Shown in pieces: positions 7,946-20,160 of a stretch of DNA of 64,000 nucleotides. A program made the translations under genes and the position numbers. The notes under the pieces were generated by a model. That model saw only the letters and a program-made list of their open reading frames with translations, ran no database searches and was not told where the DNA came from. The DNA comes from Litoditis marina (lineage: Eukaryota > Nematoda > Chromadorea > Rhabditida > Rhabditidae), in contig OZ038437.1 of NCBI GenBank assembly GCA_964036275.1, positions 6,825,804 through 6,889,803 on the forward strand, written 5' to 3'. Positions within the stretch are counted from its first letter, which is position 1; each line of letters opens with the position of its first letter.

Positions 7946-8388
7946 CTATGGGTTGAGGAATCTTGCTTTGAGGTTGCGGCCGGCGCAGTCGTCACACATT
8001 TTGAAGGAGATGTTCTGGCCTTCAGCAACGAGGGTCTGACGACAGCACGCGTCGAGAACGAATGTGACGAACGGCAGATTGTACAAGGCCTGGCGTTTGG
8101 AGATTGATCCGTGCTTCGGAGTTGATACGGCGCTCTGGAAATGCACTAAATTGTCTGTGAGTCTTCATTAACTTCGGCTGAGACATTGGTATTTATAAGC
8201 ATTAGCTTTTATAAACTTACGTTGGTTCTGTCGGCGAAGGGAAGTCGTCTCTTCAATGGGGCTCCGGGAACCATGAGCTTTGCGGCATGCATTTGGGAGA
8301 AGTCGACTGGCGCAGGAGTTGTGGGGGTAGTGGCGGCGTCATCAGTCTTGATGGAGGCGGGAGCAATAGGGAACTGGGTCTCCGACAT
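7946..8388 (-). CDS. Two-exon small protein with a Cys-rich C-terminus
   Basis: I infer exon 1 at 8388-8221 (56 codons starting MSETQFPIAP) and exon 2 at 8134-7946, joined in phase 0 across an 86-base intron with donor GTAAGT and acceptor TTTCCAG. The 118-residue product begins with a Thr/Pro-rich segment, then a basic stretch (LKRRLP), and ends with a DACC and a CDDC cysteine pair that could bind metal. I do not recognise the family. It faces the capsid gene tail to tail and is the last gene of the virus-like segment. Confidence 0.5.
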
Positions 8389-9276
8389 GACAGTAGTGTG
8401 CACGAATGCCTGGGGGCCCACTTGAAGGGGGCGGGGCCAGTGGTCCGTTGAAGGGGATTAGCAAGATATAAGGGAAACAGAGAGGGATTAGACGTGTACA
8501 GTAACGAGAGAGTATTTTCCCCGTCTGGACGCCAGACGCTAAACAAACTTTGTTAAAGTGTTGGTATTTTGGGCCTAGTGGCGTTTTTGGTGACCTCTAT
8601 TGTTCTCTTAAGCTTCTCCCATTGTTCTATGAAAGTGGCATCTGGCGGCAGGCATTTGAAAATTTGGGATATTACGGTAGTTGTTGCGAAATACACATAT
8701 TGGAAACTTTTGAAACATTTGGATGTTTGAAACTTTTGAAACATTTGAAATATTTAGAGCATTTAAATATTTGAAACATTTAGAACATTTGAATAATTTT
8801 AATATTTTGTACTCTGAACTTTGTAGTTTCAGATTTGTAGTCTTGTTGGTCTTTGTAGTTGCCGCCCCAGCGGCGGGCTGTCCCCAGGCTGCCTCCAGGC
8901 GCCGCCAGCTGGCGGCCGCGACGCGCGCGGCTGCCGACCGCGACGCAGGGGGTGGTATATTTTGGGGATGTACACTACTGTTAGTTGCAAATTCATACAG
9001 GAGTAGTTGCAGTTTTAGAGTGAAACATTGAGAAATAAGACCGTTTCCAATCAGTATTACTACATTTCGACCAAAATGAATGAACGTTCCTCCAGAGTTA
9101 GCTGGTCTAGTATAAAAAAAAACATTTTTTCTTTTCTTTCGTCTCATTTTCTCGCATCACTTGGACTTCTTCTCTCATTTATTGTAGAATGAGCCTGGTT
9201 CTCACAAGTGATTGTTGATACGCACACCCACTCGACTTCTTCTTCTATTCTTACCGATATTTGTTCATTTTCATAG
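8389..9276. other. Right flank of the Maverick segment: minisatellite and GC-rich patch
   Basis: No gene is evident. 8695-8810 is an AT-rich minisatellite with 11-base units related to TTGAAACATTT; its core resembles that of the AACATTT repeats at the palindrome centre and on the same strand. A GC-rich patch at about 8860-8955 contrasts with both sides. The composition then becomes AT-rich like the host, so the element probably ends between about 8.8 and 9.15 kb. I could not identify terminal repeats or a target-site duplication. Confidence 0.45.
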
Positions 9277-12200
9277 ATGCTACAAATTTGTGAACCAAGA
9301 GATCGACTGGTTTTCTGCTGAGGATACGTGTGCCAGTTTGGGAGGGCATTTAGTCTCGATCAGGAGCGCATTCGAAGGGGCACGTGTCGGAGGTACGAAC
9401 TTCCTTCTGAAAAAAAAATTGAACGTCACTTATGTAAATTCATACTCAACCAATAATTTAACTTTCCATATCATGAGTTCAATTGTGTAATCAATTATCA
9501 TATTCATTTGTGTGAGAACTATGTTTCAGTTTTTTTTCTGTTTATCAAATCAGAATTTCTAGCTACAGTTTGTATGACTATACATACTATACAATTGAAC
9601 GAGAAAGTTTGATGATTGACATCATGAAGTTTTCATTCATTGATTTCTTCAAGTACAACCATGTGAAATACTAGTAAACGAGAATAATGCGAATCAACTG
9701 AGTTGAGCTAGAGCTTCCACAACCTCTTTGTTAACAAACTATTGCCACTCGGGTGATCAAGTCCTCTCAAAACTGGGTGTAAATACCCAGGATTCCACCA
9801 GATCTCAAACCAAGAATTTCGCACACATTCTAGAGACCGCAAAATCAATGTTCGTGGGCTTACCTGATTATTGGATCGGTGCCAATCATATTATAACTTC
9901 TGTCTGGTCCTGGACTGACGGATCTCAGTGGGGATACACCAATTGGTTCCCAGGTGACATCATTGTTGCATTATGTGAGAGAAAGTTGAAAAAACTTCAT
10001 CAGTAGCTTGCCTAATTGGACATGTTCATCATATACGTTAACCAGAAGGACATTTGTGTAAACCATTGTAGCGGACAAGTTTCAGTTCTATATAAATTAT
10101 CTCCAGAGTACACAAGAAAAAGTTCATTGCTTGCAGAAAAACACTTAAATTCAGATGGTGATTCTAATGAGGGAGCTGTTTATGCTTTCACAAGCAGCAA
10201 CCTTTGGAGGTGAGCAGTTTCATATTCACAACCACTCGCTTGGTTACGATACATTCACTATTATGATCTTGTGACACATGCTATATAACTGAGAAGTTGT
10301 AGGTACTGGATTATGAGTCAATTCTGAACACACAAACGTGCACTATATTCCAAATGCAGGCTACCTGTCATGGAAGCTATTTGAACTGAAAAACGTGAGC
10401 GTGAACGTTGTAGAGGAGCTTTTTTGATTTCAACTGTTCTCAGTGCGTCCGCTGAGGGACTATCCAAACCATTTGTGTGTGGTCTGCCCTACGTAGACCA
10501 AACAACCACGCAGTGTCCAGTGTGTCAAACTTGCCCGACGAAACCAGCGCCAACCCAATGTCCCACCACAGCGGCACCAACCCAATGTTCGGTATGCCCA
10601 AGCGCGGCCCCAAAAGTGACATGCCCCACAACATCCGCACCTACACCTGCACCAAAGGAAGGTTGGTTGTGTTCGCAGACTGGACATTCAAAAACTGTAG
10701 GGTTCACCGAGAACGTGAGACGATCTAAGTTATACGGTAATCATGGCATACATTAACGTAGTAATACCACCGTGTATAGCAGTGAAAACTTGCGCTTGCC
10801 ATTATCACGGAACCTACGCCGGCACTGAGCTAAAGTTCATACTCGAAAGAAAGCCTCAGTGATTTGAGTGACATAATATGTCACTCAATCCTATGTACAG
10901 AAATGTATGAAGTCTGAAGCACATGTAATTGTGTTTTCCAATGTTTCGCTGTTTTCCTCATCATGAAATGAGTGAAAATAGCCTCTACTTTTGACCAGTG
11001 AAAGCTCCTGCACCTAACGTTAACTCGGTAGTATGGAATGAAGAATAATTTTTTTGAGTTTAGCACTCCACAAAACAATTAACTCATAAGTAACAACTTC
11101 ACACACGGAAAATTGAAGCCATTTCTCTATGGCATAAACAGTTTTTCCAGCTCTGTGCGAGGAAGGGTGGATGTATTTCCATGAATCCAAATCCTGCTAC
11201 AAGGTTAGTTATCTTTCTGAGTTTTTCAAATGCACATCGCAACTCAATAATTCTCGTTTCGAATTTTTTTACACAACAGCCAGTTATGGAGAGAAAATAG
11301 GTCACAACCGGAATTCAAAGTTTCACAAGGAACTGTGTTTGAGAAAACTTGCTTTGCGCCCACAGTTTTCTGATAAATATTAGAAAACGTCCGAATTCGA
11401 AGTTGTTCTTAATAGTGATCGTTATTGACAAGTTTATTTCCAGTGGCCGTATGCTAGAAGTACCCGGCACATTCATTCCATCCTGCGTCTCCTCAAACAT
11501 AGGCTATTTCTCTGCTCTTATATCCGGCCGGAATGTAAGAGACGAGAAATAGTGAGGCAGAGCGAAAGACGCAGGATGGGATGAATGCGCCGGGATATTC
11601 TAGCATACGTACTCAGGTGCTCCACAACCAAGTCTTTGCGTCGGCTGAACAGATTTGTGTGAAATACGGTGCTCATCTTGCCTCTATTCACAGTATAACA
11701 GAAAACAACTTCATCTCAGGTAGAATTCAGTTTCATAAAATTCTCCCAAGAAAAGTGCGCTTTTTTCGGAGAGGCCACATAATGTAGTAAATTCTTGTGC
11801 TATATTAAAGAGTCCAACTAGTCTGAGGCAGCTTTCACGATTCGTTCAGTCAAATGAACTCTTATCACTGAAAAATGATCTCAGCTTCTAGAACTTGCAA
11901 TACAACCGTCGGGTAGATTTCAGTAGGTGTGCAAGAACATCGAGACAAACTTATTCCATTCTGATTTTCACACGTTGTTGCATGTCGCACTTACACGGGA
12001 TTTGAGCGCAGGAAAACCGCGTGTGTGACTCGATTCATCTATTTTTTTTCTCTAGACTTCGCAACTACTGGCCTGTCTTCGTTGAGCGGTACCGCTTTCA
12101 CTTGGATTGGCCTTCACAAAGTCTTCGACGTTTGGCAATGGACTGACGGTACCCCGGTGAATTGTACATTAGCAAAACTTATCATGTTGATCTTCCAGTG

Positions 12201-13065
12201 TTTTTGTCAGAAAATGAGGCTTAAGGCGGATATGATTCACACTCAAGTATGAGTTTTCTATCCGTACATCCTTATTCAATTTCTTGAGAAAAAACAGAGC
12301 ACATACATTAATGTGAATTGAAAGACAATTTTTAACACCTCACTACAGGCAATGAGCAGTAATTTGCCATCAATGAAAAACCGAAAAAACCCAGCGTGAT
12401 TGTTTTAACGAGAAATACCTATGTTTCATCGTTGCTTGGTACGAAGAAAACTTTTTCAAATATAAGCAGTATATCATTTTTCCATTGTGACACTGGTAGA
12501 TAAATACACGTTTTGTGCAACTTAGATTGTTGCAGATCGGTCACGTTCAAGTTGTATAATTGAAATATTTGAGTGTACCTAAAAAACAACCAAGCAAGAA
12601 ACGCCGAATATTTGAAATGCAATTAAATATCTTGTTCTTACAGGTTCGTTACACCAACTGGGCAGCGGGAGAACCGACCAACTCGAACGGAGATGAAGCA
12701 TGTGTAGAAGTAGGTTTTCGGTTGTTCACAAGAATTAGTTTAAATACATGCCTTTCATATACTTGAAAACACCGTCTTTGTGTTAAAGAAATCAATTCCT
12801 CCGTCTGCTCGTGGTTTGCTCAAACGACACAGAACATAAGCGGCTTTGAAAAACTTATTAATTCAATTAGAGATCAAACTTTCTAGCCTTGAACAATGAC
12901 GTCGGTCAATCACGGATGATGAAAGGTTCGGAGTGAAATTGCAATAATGTGTTCCAGCTCTACTCAGATGCGTGCAGTGCAAAACAGCCATGCTACCAGA
13001 AATGGAATGATGCACCGTGCGGATCTCAAATGCGTGCTCTGGTTTGCAAAAAACCATTATCCTAG
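9277..13065 (+). CDS. Secreted C-type lectin with two CTLDs, 5' end missing
   Basis: Exons inferred: 9277-9392, 9834-9953, 10155-10209, 10444-10661, 11151-11203, 11617-11719, 12056-12156, 12644-12709, 12958-13065. Phases agree throughout and most exon lengths equal those of the - strand paralog at 13763-17765. The first CTLD begins at CYKFV and carries WIGAN, WSWTDG and PFVC motifs; a Cys/Pro/Thr-rich linker (exon 10444-10661) leads to the second CTLD with CEEGW, WIGLH, WQWTDG and NWAAGEP. Nematode clec genes encode secreted lectins, many of them immune-induced. No signal-peptide exon is found upstream, where the Maverick segment begins. A transposon sits at the acceptor of exon 11617-11719, so expression may be impaired. 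The donor GTTGGT at 10662 is weak. Confidence 0.78.
11448..11609. mobile_element. 162-base TIR element (copy 1 of 3), next to a lectin splice site
   Basis: Terminal inverted repeats start CGTATGCTAGAAG. The other copies (17991-18152 and 31336-31497) are also 162 bases and flanked by TA on both sides, as for Tc1/mariner-type non-autonomous elements. Here TA is kept on the right (11610-11611) but reads GC on the left. The element lies within a lectin intron, 7 bases before the acceptor of the next exon. Confidence 0.85.
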
Positions 13066-13762
13066 TGCATTTACGTTCAATGAACTATTTTACTGATTGG
13101 TTTTGGGTTGATTTCGTTTCAAGGTATCGAAACGTGAAAACAAAACATAAGTTCAAGCTAAGTTTTCAATTTTTTTATATTTCTTAGATACTGGTCAAAC
13201 CAAATCTGGTTGACCAGTATCCAACAATCTGGTCAACATTGATACGGTCTCGACTTGACAGCAAATTATGTCTCAGTAGTTTGATGTTTGAAAAACGGCC
13301 AACCATTTGCCATTTTTTAATTAATATTACTCATTCTGGACGTTTGTGTAAATGCTACCCATCTCAGCGCTGTCAAAACTCATTGAGACAGAGAGGCACC
13401 AGTTTGTTAAAGGAATAGGTAATTTAGTCCTTACTATCGAACAGAGAAAAATCAACTGAATTCATGTTTTAAAGAAGGTGAACTCGTACTAGTTTGAAGT
13501 TTGTAGAAACACTCCATATTCACTGAGCACATTAACTTAATCATACCACCATCCAAAAGTCCTAGTGACACAAATATATTTTGTTCAAATAAAATAACCT
13601 AATATAACTCCATATTCAGTTCTTTCAAGTGAAAGATAGCTAACTCTACATGATCAAACCAGAATGAACTTTTTTGTTTTGTTTGGCTACATGTTACATA
13701 AGAATGCAACGAGCCAAGTTCTTTTTTAAAGACGCCAGAAAACTTTATTCAGACAAATACAT
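13066..13762. other. Gap between convergent lectin genes, with a small hairpin
   Basis: No gene seen. 13187-13221 is a hairpin with arms GATACTGGTCAA and TTGACCAGTATC. The segment around 13520-13630 resembles 21100-21200, an intron of the third lectin copy, showing that flanking DNA was duplicated along with the lectin genes. A TTTATT at 13744 is the poly(A) signal of the - strand gene. Confidence 0.5.
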
Positions 13763-14055
13763 CTACATTTCTTGTTTTTTGCACACTGCCACTCGAAGAT
13801 TATATTGGCAGTATAGATCATTCCATCTCCAATAGTAAGGAAAGGTGGATTTTCCCGTTAGAACATCGGAGAACAACTGTAAACACGGATAGGCGGATTG
13901 GTTACCGATTTTATTCGAAAATTGTGAAACGATATTGTATAGTAGCAGATCGTGAATTGTAGTTCTTCAGTGATTTCTTGAGTGTTGTTCTTATCCATAT
14001 CGTGACGACCATGATTATTGGTTCAGCTCCACGATGTATTATAAACATTTAGTTA

Positions 14056-14266
14056 TTAAATGAGACCGGAGAGCAACATGGTTTCTCGTAGAGCTGCTGT
14101 ATCCTACTTTTGATTGCACGCGTTGCGGGTGATGCGGCAATGTCATGTGGCTGTCACGTGAACTGATCGAACTAATATACGAGTTATTTGTGCTCTATGA
14201 TCTCAATACAGTTTGAAGCAGCCCAAAACAAAACCTCTGCTCAAGTTGTGTTCCTGTCTCCTTTAA
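14056..14266. mobile_element. 211-base TTAA-flanked TIR element, copy 1
   Basis: Begins TTAAATGAGACCGG and ends CCTGTCTCCTTTAA. It lies in the last intron of the - strand lectin gene. The second copy (15932-16142) is the same length and in opposite orientation. TTAA flanks suggest a piggyBac-type non-autonomous element. Confidence 0.75.
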
Positions 14267-15931
14267 GTCATATGTTTTGCGTCTCTGCCTTAAGATTGGG
14301 TGGCTAGTGAAAACGCTACAACTGTAAAGAAAAAATGGACTAACCTGCAGACAAGCCTCATTGCCATTGCTATTACTTGGATTACCGTCTGTTCAAAGAG
14401 TGAAATCAACCTGTTAATAGTTCAGATAAATTGAAACTAACTTTCACAGTTTAATAGGGTGTGCGTTCAATTTTCAGGAAGCTTGGGTTATGATGGATTT
14501 CGAAGTCACAAGTCACACCAAAAAAAAGTTTTTGTTTAGCTGAACTTGATGTTACTTACGGGCACTCAGGAAGAAATATAACTCGACTTGACTCGATGAA
14601 ACTTGAATGTTCGACTGGAAAATGAAGCTCAGATCTAAAAAGTTAAAACCATTCAAAACAGAAATAAAATGTGATACTTATCGCCACTACTCCAGCGATA
14701 CTTTTTTAGAAAAAGTTTTAAAGATAGAGTATTTTTAATCCATACCGGCGTGGTATCGGTCCAGTACCAAGTACTTTGTACTCTGTAGAGGCCTAGCCAA
14801 GTTTGTCCTTGACCATCGGTGATGATTCCAGCAAGAGCGTAATCTGAATTCCACGTTTTCGACAACGTGCCACTATGAGTAAAACGTGAGACGGCGGCGG
14901 CGACATTATTGCTGCCGTCTCAGTTTCAACTGTTGTTTATTAGCCTGCGTCTCCTCAGAACACATGCCATTTTTATGAGTGAAACTTGTCAGCGACATTG
15001 TCGTTGCCGTCTCAATTTCGACTCAGTTGGCGGGGGTCGTGTCAGTGATTTCTCAGAGCAGAGACGAATAAAGAGTAGAGTAAATGTAAAGCAAAAGAGT
15101 GAACTACATAATTTTCAGAACTTCTCGAGAAATGATCGTCATGGTTGAGCAAACATTTATCTTCTTGTTGTGTTCTGGACAGTGGACTATTGTGGATTCT
15201 TCGCAAACGAATTTTCTCTAGTTTTTCATGTAATCTACGAGTGAGGCTGCGGGAGGAACGATTGATATCTGTTGACCACATCGCCACTCTTACAGTATGA
15301 TTGTTGAACCACTCTGGAGTGTTGTTTGCATACTTGAATGTGGAGCCTTTCCCATTTTTCACTTATAAGGATGTTGTCTCACCTGCAACAAAATCGTTTT
15401 CTGTTTTACTGTGAATAGAAGCCAGATGTGCTCCGTAGGAATTGCACATCTTTTCCGCTGAACTGAACGTTTGGTTGTAGATGAGCTGAAACATAATACA
15501 GAAATATTGAGTTCGTAAAATATATTTTTCCATACTTTCACTGAGAATTGGAAAACACAAAAAATTGTGCATTCTCACTCCATTGTTTCGAGTATTTTGG
15601 ATAAATGCAAAGATTGCGTTTGAAATCCAAAAATAAATGCAACCATCTACTCACCTTATAGCAGGACTTTGTTTCCCCGAAGTGGACCCAACCGTCTTCA
15701 CATACCGCTGCAAAATAGTTCTGATAGAAGTATATGACGTAGAAAGTTAGCTTGTGTAACAATTTTTTTTCTCAAAGACAGTTGAGTCATAAAATTGTGT
15801 TCCAGCTCGGCGTGCGAGTAAAAATTCAAAACTTTGGTTTGCAAGTTCATCTTGAACGTCAAATCTCAAGGTATCTCCGAAAACCAACCGAACCGAACAA
15901 AGTGTTCTTTCCATTGAATAATTTATGTGTC

Positions 15932-16142
15932 TTAAAGGAGACCGGGACACAACTTGAGCAGAGCTTTTGTTTTGGGCTGCTTTCAACTGTATTGAGATTA
16001 GAGAGCACAAATAACTCGTATATTAGTTTTATCAGTCCGCGTGACGATCACATGCCAGTGCCGCGCGACACGCAATCCGTCCAATCAAAAGTAGGATACA
16101 GCAGTTTTACGAGAAACCATGTTGCTCTCCGGTCTCCTTTAA
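15932..16142. mobile_element. 211-base TTAA-flanked TIR element, copy 2 (inverted)
   Basis: Begins TTAAAGGAGACCGG and ends CCGGTCTCCTTTAA, with terminal repeats of about 10 bases inside the TTAA sites. The interior matches copy 1 in reverse orientation. It lies in the intron after the linker exon of the same lectin gene. Confidence 0.78.
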
Positions 16143-17990
16143 CCAGTGCGAATTTACGTTTCATGACGGGCGCAGGAACTGTCGGACACGTCCGCTGTGG
16201 TGCCGCAGTAGTAGTGGGACACTGTGCTGGCACAGTGGCGGGACATTGTGTCGGACTAGATTGGGTGAAAGGCAGACCACAGATGAACGGTTTGTGAGCA
16301 TTCTCAGCAGATGTTCTGAATTGAATATTACGAATACGAAAAGTTGCCCTTTGATATGTTCGAAAAAGAATTGTAACGAAGTTCGATTATCTATTCTGCC
16401 TGAGATTAATTCACTTTTTGATTTTTGTTGTTAACCGACAAAATTGCATTCGACTATGTTTGATGTCCTCAATATAGTACAATTTGATTGATCTAAAATT
16501 GTGTTGCGTCTTATGTTTTCGACATCAAGTGGTAAAATAGGGGGATGGATAACTTGAAAATAAGTCAATACTCACATCCACATTCCGCTACCAATCTGGG
16601 CACTGACTGCTTGTTCTGAACCTGGTTGACCTGAAACATTGATGTGCCAAAAAACTTTTGAAGAGTGAACCAACCCCAGTCCAGTAGCACATATTCCTAT
16701 TTATTCTCACGAAACACTTGACGAGATGCAGTCTGATTATATCGGTGGCACCCAAATACTCATTGAAAAACACGGGACCTTAATCGTGCTACATACACTT
16801 ATATCTATTTCTGTTCCACTTTCTCATTGATTTTGAACAGCTTCTGCTTATCACCTGGAAACCAATCAGTGTATTGCCAGGGTGATCCATCTGTCCAGGA
16901 CCAATTTCCCCAGAAATGATTGGCACCAATCCAATAATCAGAAGATCCAGCGAACATCGACTCTGCTACATCTGAAAACTGTTTTATAATTTTTTTCGTA
17001 TGATCTACCTTGTATTATCAACTTATTTAAAATCTTGTTTTCTTCAACTGCAGAATATCTCGGACAGTTTGGGCCAAATTTTCTAATACTCAGTGATGTG
17101 CACGACAGAATACCTTTGATACCTTCAATCATTCCTTTCTCAAATACATTTCTTATCGAAACCAAATGGCCACCCTGGAATTTACACGCGTCTTCGGCTG
17201 AGAAGTAGTCTTTCTCTTCATCCACGAACTTATAACATCTGAATAAGAACAGTGTTTGTTGTTTACTGTTCAGGCTTTCAAATTACTTATTAGGAACAAC
17301 ACGAACTGACTTTTCAAACTGAAAAATCGTTAACAGTTTATAGGGATTGCTGTGAATACAACAGGTATTCTCAACCTATATTATTCAAATTAGCAACTCT
17401 ATTTCTGAGATAGTTTATTACTGGCAGTATAGTCGTTGCATACGACAAGGCGAGAGGGTACTGTATATCTCACTTTCCGATGTGTACGCACACATGTCTT
17501 CAACTTCAGAGTTGGCGAGTTACGTGTTTTAATAGCACAGTGGTTTTGTAAGTAGGTGCGATTCCAGCGGGAGACAGAAACTTATGAATTCGGCTTCCAC
17601 TATATGTGATCATTAACAGAAAACCGTTAGATCAAATAAGCCTTTCCTCGCTGATTTTAATAGAGCAACTGACCTTCCAAACTGTTCTTCACACGTTGTG
17701 TCAGTAGGACAACTAGCCCAAGTGGAAGAAATCGAGAATAACAACAAAAGGCCAGCTGTGATCATTCCAAAAGAAACAACTGACTTTTATCAAGAATGCT
17801 AAGTTGTTTTATCTTATCTGAGGTGATGAAATAACGGATTAGCTCTAACACTGAGCAACAAGAATGTTCACAAAAGAGAAGGGAACGAAGAAACTGTAAC
17901 AAGTTCGAAACAACTTGAAACCAACTCACGAATAAGATTGTCATACATGTCGCCGTGAATATTCATCGATAATCATCATTAATCTGAGTA

Positions 17991-18152
17991 CGTATGCTAG
18001 AAGATCCTGGTACCTTCTTCCCAGCCTGCGTCTCTCGCTATGCCGCACTATTTCGCGTGACTTGTATCCCGGCAGGATGTAAGAGCAGAGAAATAGCGTT
18101 TGTTTGAGGAGACGCAGGATGGGATGGAGGTGCCCAGATCTTTCAGCATACG
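17991..18152. mobile_element. 162-base TIR element (copy 2 of 3)
   Basis: Same CGTATGCTAGAAG termini as copy 1, flanked by TA at 17989-17990 and 18153-18154. It sits just upstream of the - strand lectin gene (start 17765). Confidence 0.85.
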
Positions 18153-18880
18153 TACTCTGACAAAACGGTACTCCAATAACATTTGAATCTGAGGAGGTTC
18201 AATCTGTCTTTCGTACGAGTCCCATCAACGTAACAATGTTATATCTTGTTTGTTCACTACACTAGTATAGTTCCGCTCTTTCCCACCGACACTTGGTAAC
18301 GTTCCAATGAAATGTTCCAAAACTTTTTCACCATATTACGATTATTCGGAAAATTGCTAATTTCTATTAGCAGTTCTCCAGTCTCATGAGAACATGTTAC
18401 TGAAAAACGTTTCTCGAATAGTTATGTTTGCTGTAAGAAATTGTCATGTGAGAATCTTGGCACGTTTCCAACGTGTCTCAGTGGGAATGAAACAAAATAT
18501 AACGCGATGTTTCTCTACATGGAACAAGTTTAATGATCAAGTATTCATTTCACCCTTTGACCCGGTCCCTCCCTATTGATTATAGTACCAGTCATTCTCA
18601 CTGAGACTTTGGCAGCATGCCAACGAAATTTCTAGGTTGATTTTCACCATGACAAAGTGTTTCAAAGTACTCAAAAAGTTGCTGTACCGTAGTTCGCACT
18701 TATTACAACATCAAAGTAGAAACAGTTTCCACAAAATATGTGTCTTACAGGAAATATCTCCATTCGAAATTGAATTGGCACTCTGCCCAGGTCTCAGTGG
18801 GGACGAAACGAACTATATTATGCATGCCATCGCCTCGTTCAAAATTGGTACCATTTCGAACCCAATTTTCCACCATTTAG
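18153..18880. other. Gene-poor stretch
   Basis: An 82-codon open frame at 18637-18885 is not recognisable and shows no splice context. It lies just before the LINE-like frame and may be decayed transposon sequence. Confidence 0.3.
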
Positions 18881-19792
18881 AGTAAAATCAAAACACTCAA
18901 CTACAAACTCGGCAATCTATCTCAATCCCTGCCCAGTATTATTCAATCGCAACTCCACCATTTCAATGATCGTAGATGTCTCACCATTTACATTTACGGC
19001 CTACCAGAGGAATCTCCAACAAAGAAAAAGGTGAATGCAGTTTTCAATTTGGTATCCATCCTTCCATCCACTATGTCTATTCTCCACCGTTTGGGTAAAC
19101 CTCGTTAAGATGGTTTACCTCGCCCACTCAAAGTTTCTATCAAAGATGGTATTCCGTTTGCTCGTCTAATTGATCTTTCTACTGCGATGAAATCTGAAGT
19201 TTCTATGTCAACTTTTCATGTTCGGAAGTTCGAGACCCCGGAACAGCGGAAGGCCGGATTCCTCGCCAGACAATCGAAACGAGATGCCGCCCGAGCTGAG
19301 GTCACTGACCAAACTACAACTTCCACCCAGTCTGCCGATCCTATTCTGCCAATACAAATGGAGTTAGTTGAACAATCTAGAAATTTCGTTCCCAATCTTG
19401 TGTCCGCATTGCTCTCTCCAAGTTCTATAACTAGTCATACAACTGAAGTTAAATTCGATGATCAACCTGCTTGTCCTGTCCCTGTTGGAGTTTTACAAAT
19501 GCCTGATGATTCTTCTCTTCTGTGTGATATGCCTTCAATTGTTAACTCTTCATTGTTTCATGATGCTCTTGATTATGTTTCTTGGAAACGTGTAAATGAG
19601 AATGTTGACATGTTGTATAACATGCACCTAAGTGGAGTTTCCATACGTGAACGTTACAGCTGTTTCCATGGTTGCTATCAATTGTACCCCCATTTCGCCC
19701 CAATCGTATCTGATGTGTACTTTGATCGTTATGGTTGCCGTTTTAACATCAATCAACCTTGGATAACTCCGCCATCTAGATCGTTTTACTGA
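18881..19792 (+). pseudogene. Decayed LINE ORF1-like frame
   Basis: A reading frame is open from 18881 to 19792 except for one TAA at 19106. Before that stop it contains RRCLTIYIYGLPEESPTKK, and after it RPLKVSI, then RKFETPEQRKAGF. The order of a short RNA-binding-like IYGLPE motif, a GKPR...RPLKV segment and a TPEQR basic segment resembles ORF1 proteins of CR1/jockey-type LINEs. The C-terminal 90 residues (DYVSWKRVNENVDM onward) are unrecognised. No reverse transcriptase follows. Alternative: an unrelated broken gene. Confidence 0.4.
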
Positions 19793-20160
19793 GCCTTAAT
19801 GACAACAAGAACAAATGCTATAAGCAACGTTTTTTATGTACCTGTGTTTCATTTGTTTTCTCAAATGTCAGTTTGAAAGTTTCCATTTCGTGATTTCATA
19901 TTGGTCCATTATTCTACTGATAAACTTTTTTTTCAGCCAGTTTCAAATGAACTTTTCTCACTGAAGTCAGTGAATTCAGTAAGAACCACTCCTTCACAAC
20001 AATTCCGTTTTTTTGTGTTTTAGCATGATACCGATTTGTCTACGTTCGTGTGTTGTCAGTAGTTTTTCGCACGTTGAAAATGAATGGTCACATGACTTCA
20101 ATCAATATAAACCCAGAGAAAGAACGATTTACTGTCAGAAGGGTGTACAGTAAACACTAT
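19793..20160. other. Noncoding spacer
   Basis: I see no gene. The + strand open frame at 20050-20283 is the antisense shadow of the last exon of the lectin pseudogene. Confidence 0.5.

Larger units (their letters stand above)
13763..17765 (-). pseudogene. Two-CTLD C-type lectin with in-frame TGA in the penultimate exon
   Basis: Ten exons (read on -): 17765-17674, 17238-17123, 16971-16855, 16630-16576, 16315-16158, 15707-15655, 15485-15383, 14843-14746, 14410-14345, 13876-13763. They join in consistent phase to 323 codons. Exon 1 encodes a signal peptide (MITAGLLLLFSISSTWA). The first CTLD has CYKFV, WIGAN and WSWTDG; a shorter Cys/Pro/Thr linker follows; the second CTLD has CEDGW, the NQTFSSAEKMC stretch and WYWTDT, and the last exon ends in VAVCKK. 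In exon 14410-14345 codon 270 is TGA where the paralogs have TGG, so the second CTLD would lose its last third. AATAAA follows the last stop. It could be a recent null allele or a shorter functional form; I lean to pseudogene. Confidence 0.78.

Noticed and set aside
8608..9147. 179-codon - frame at the right end of the virus-like segment
   Set aside because: Runs through the minisatellite and GC-rich patch with no domain, no splice context and low-complexity content.
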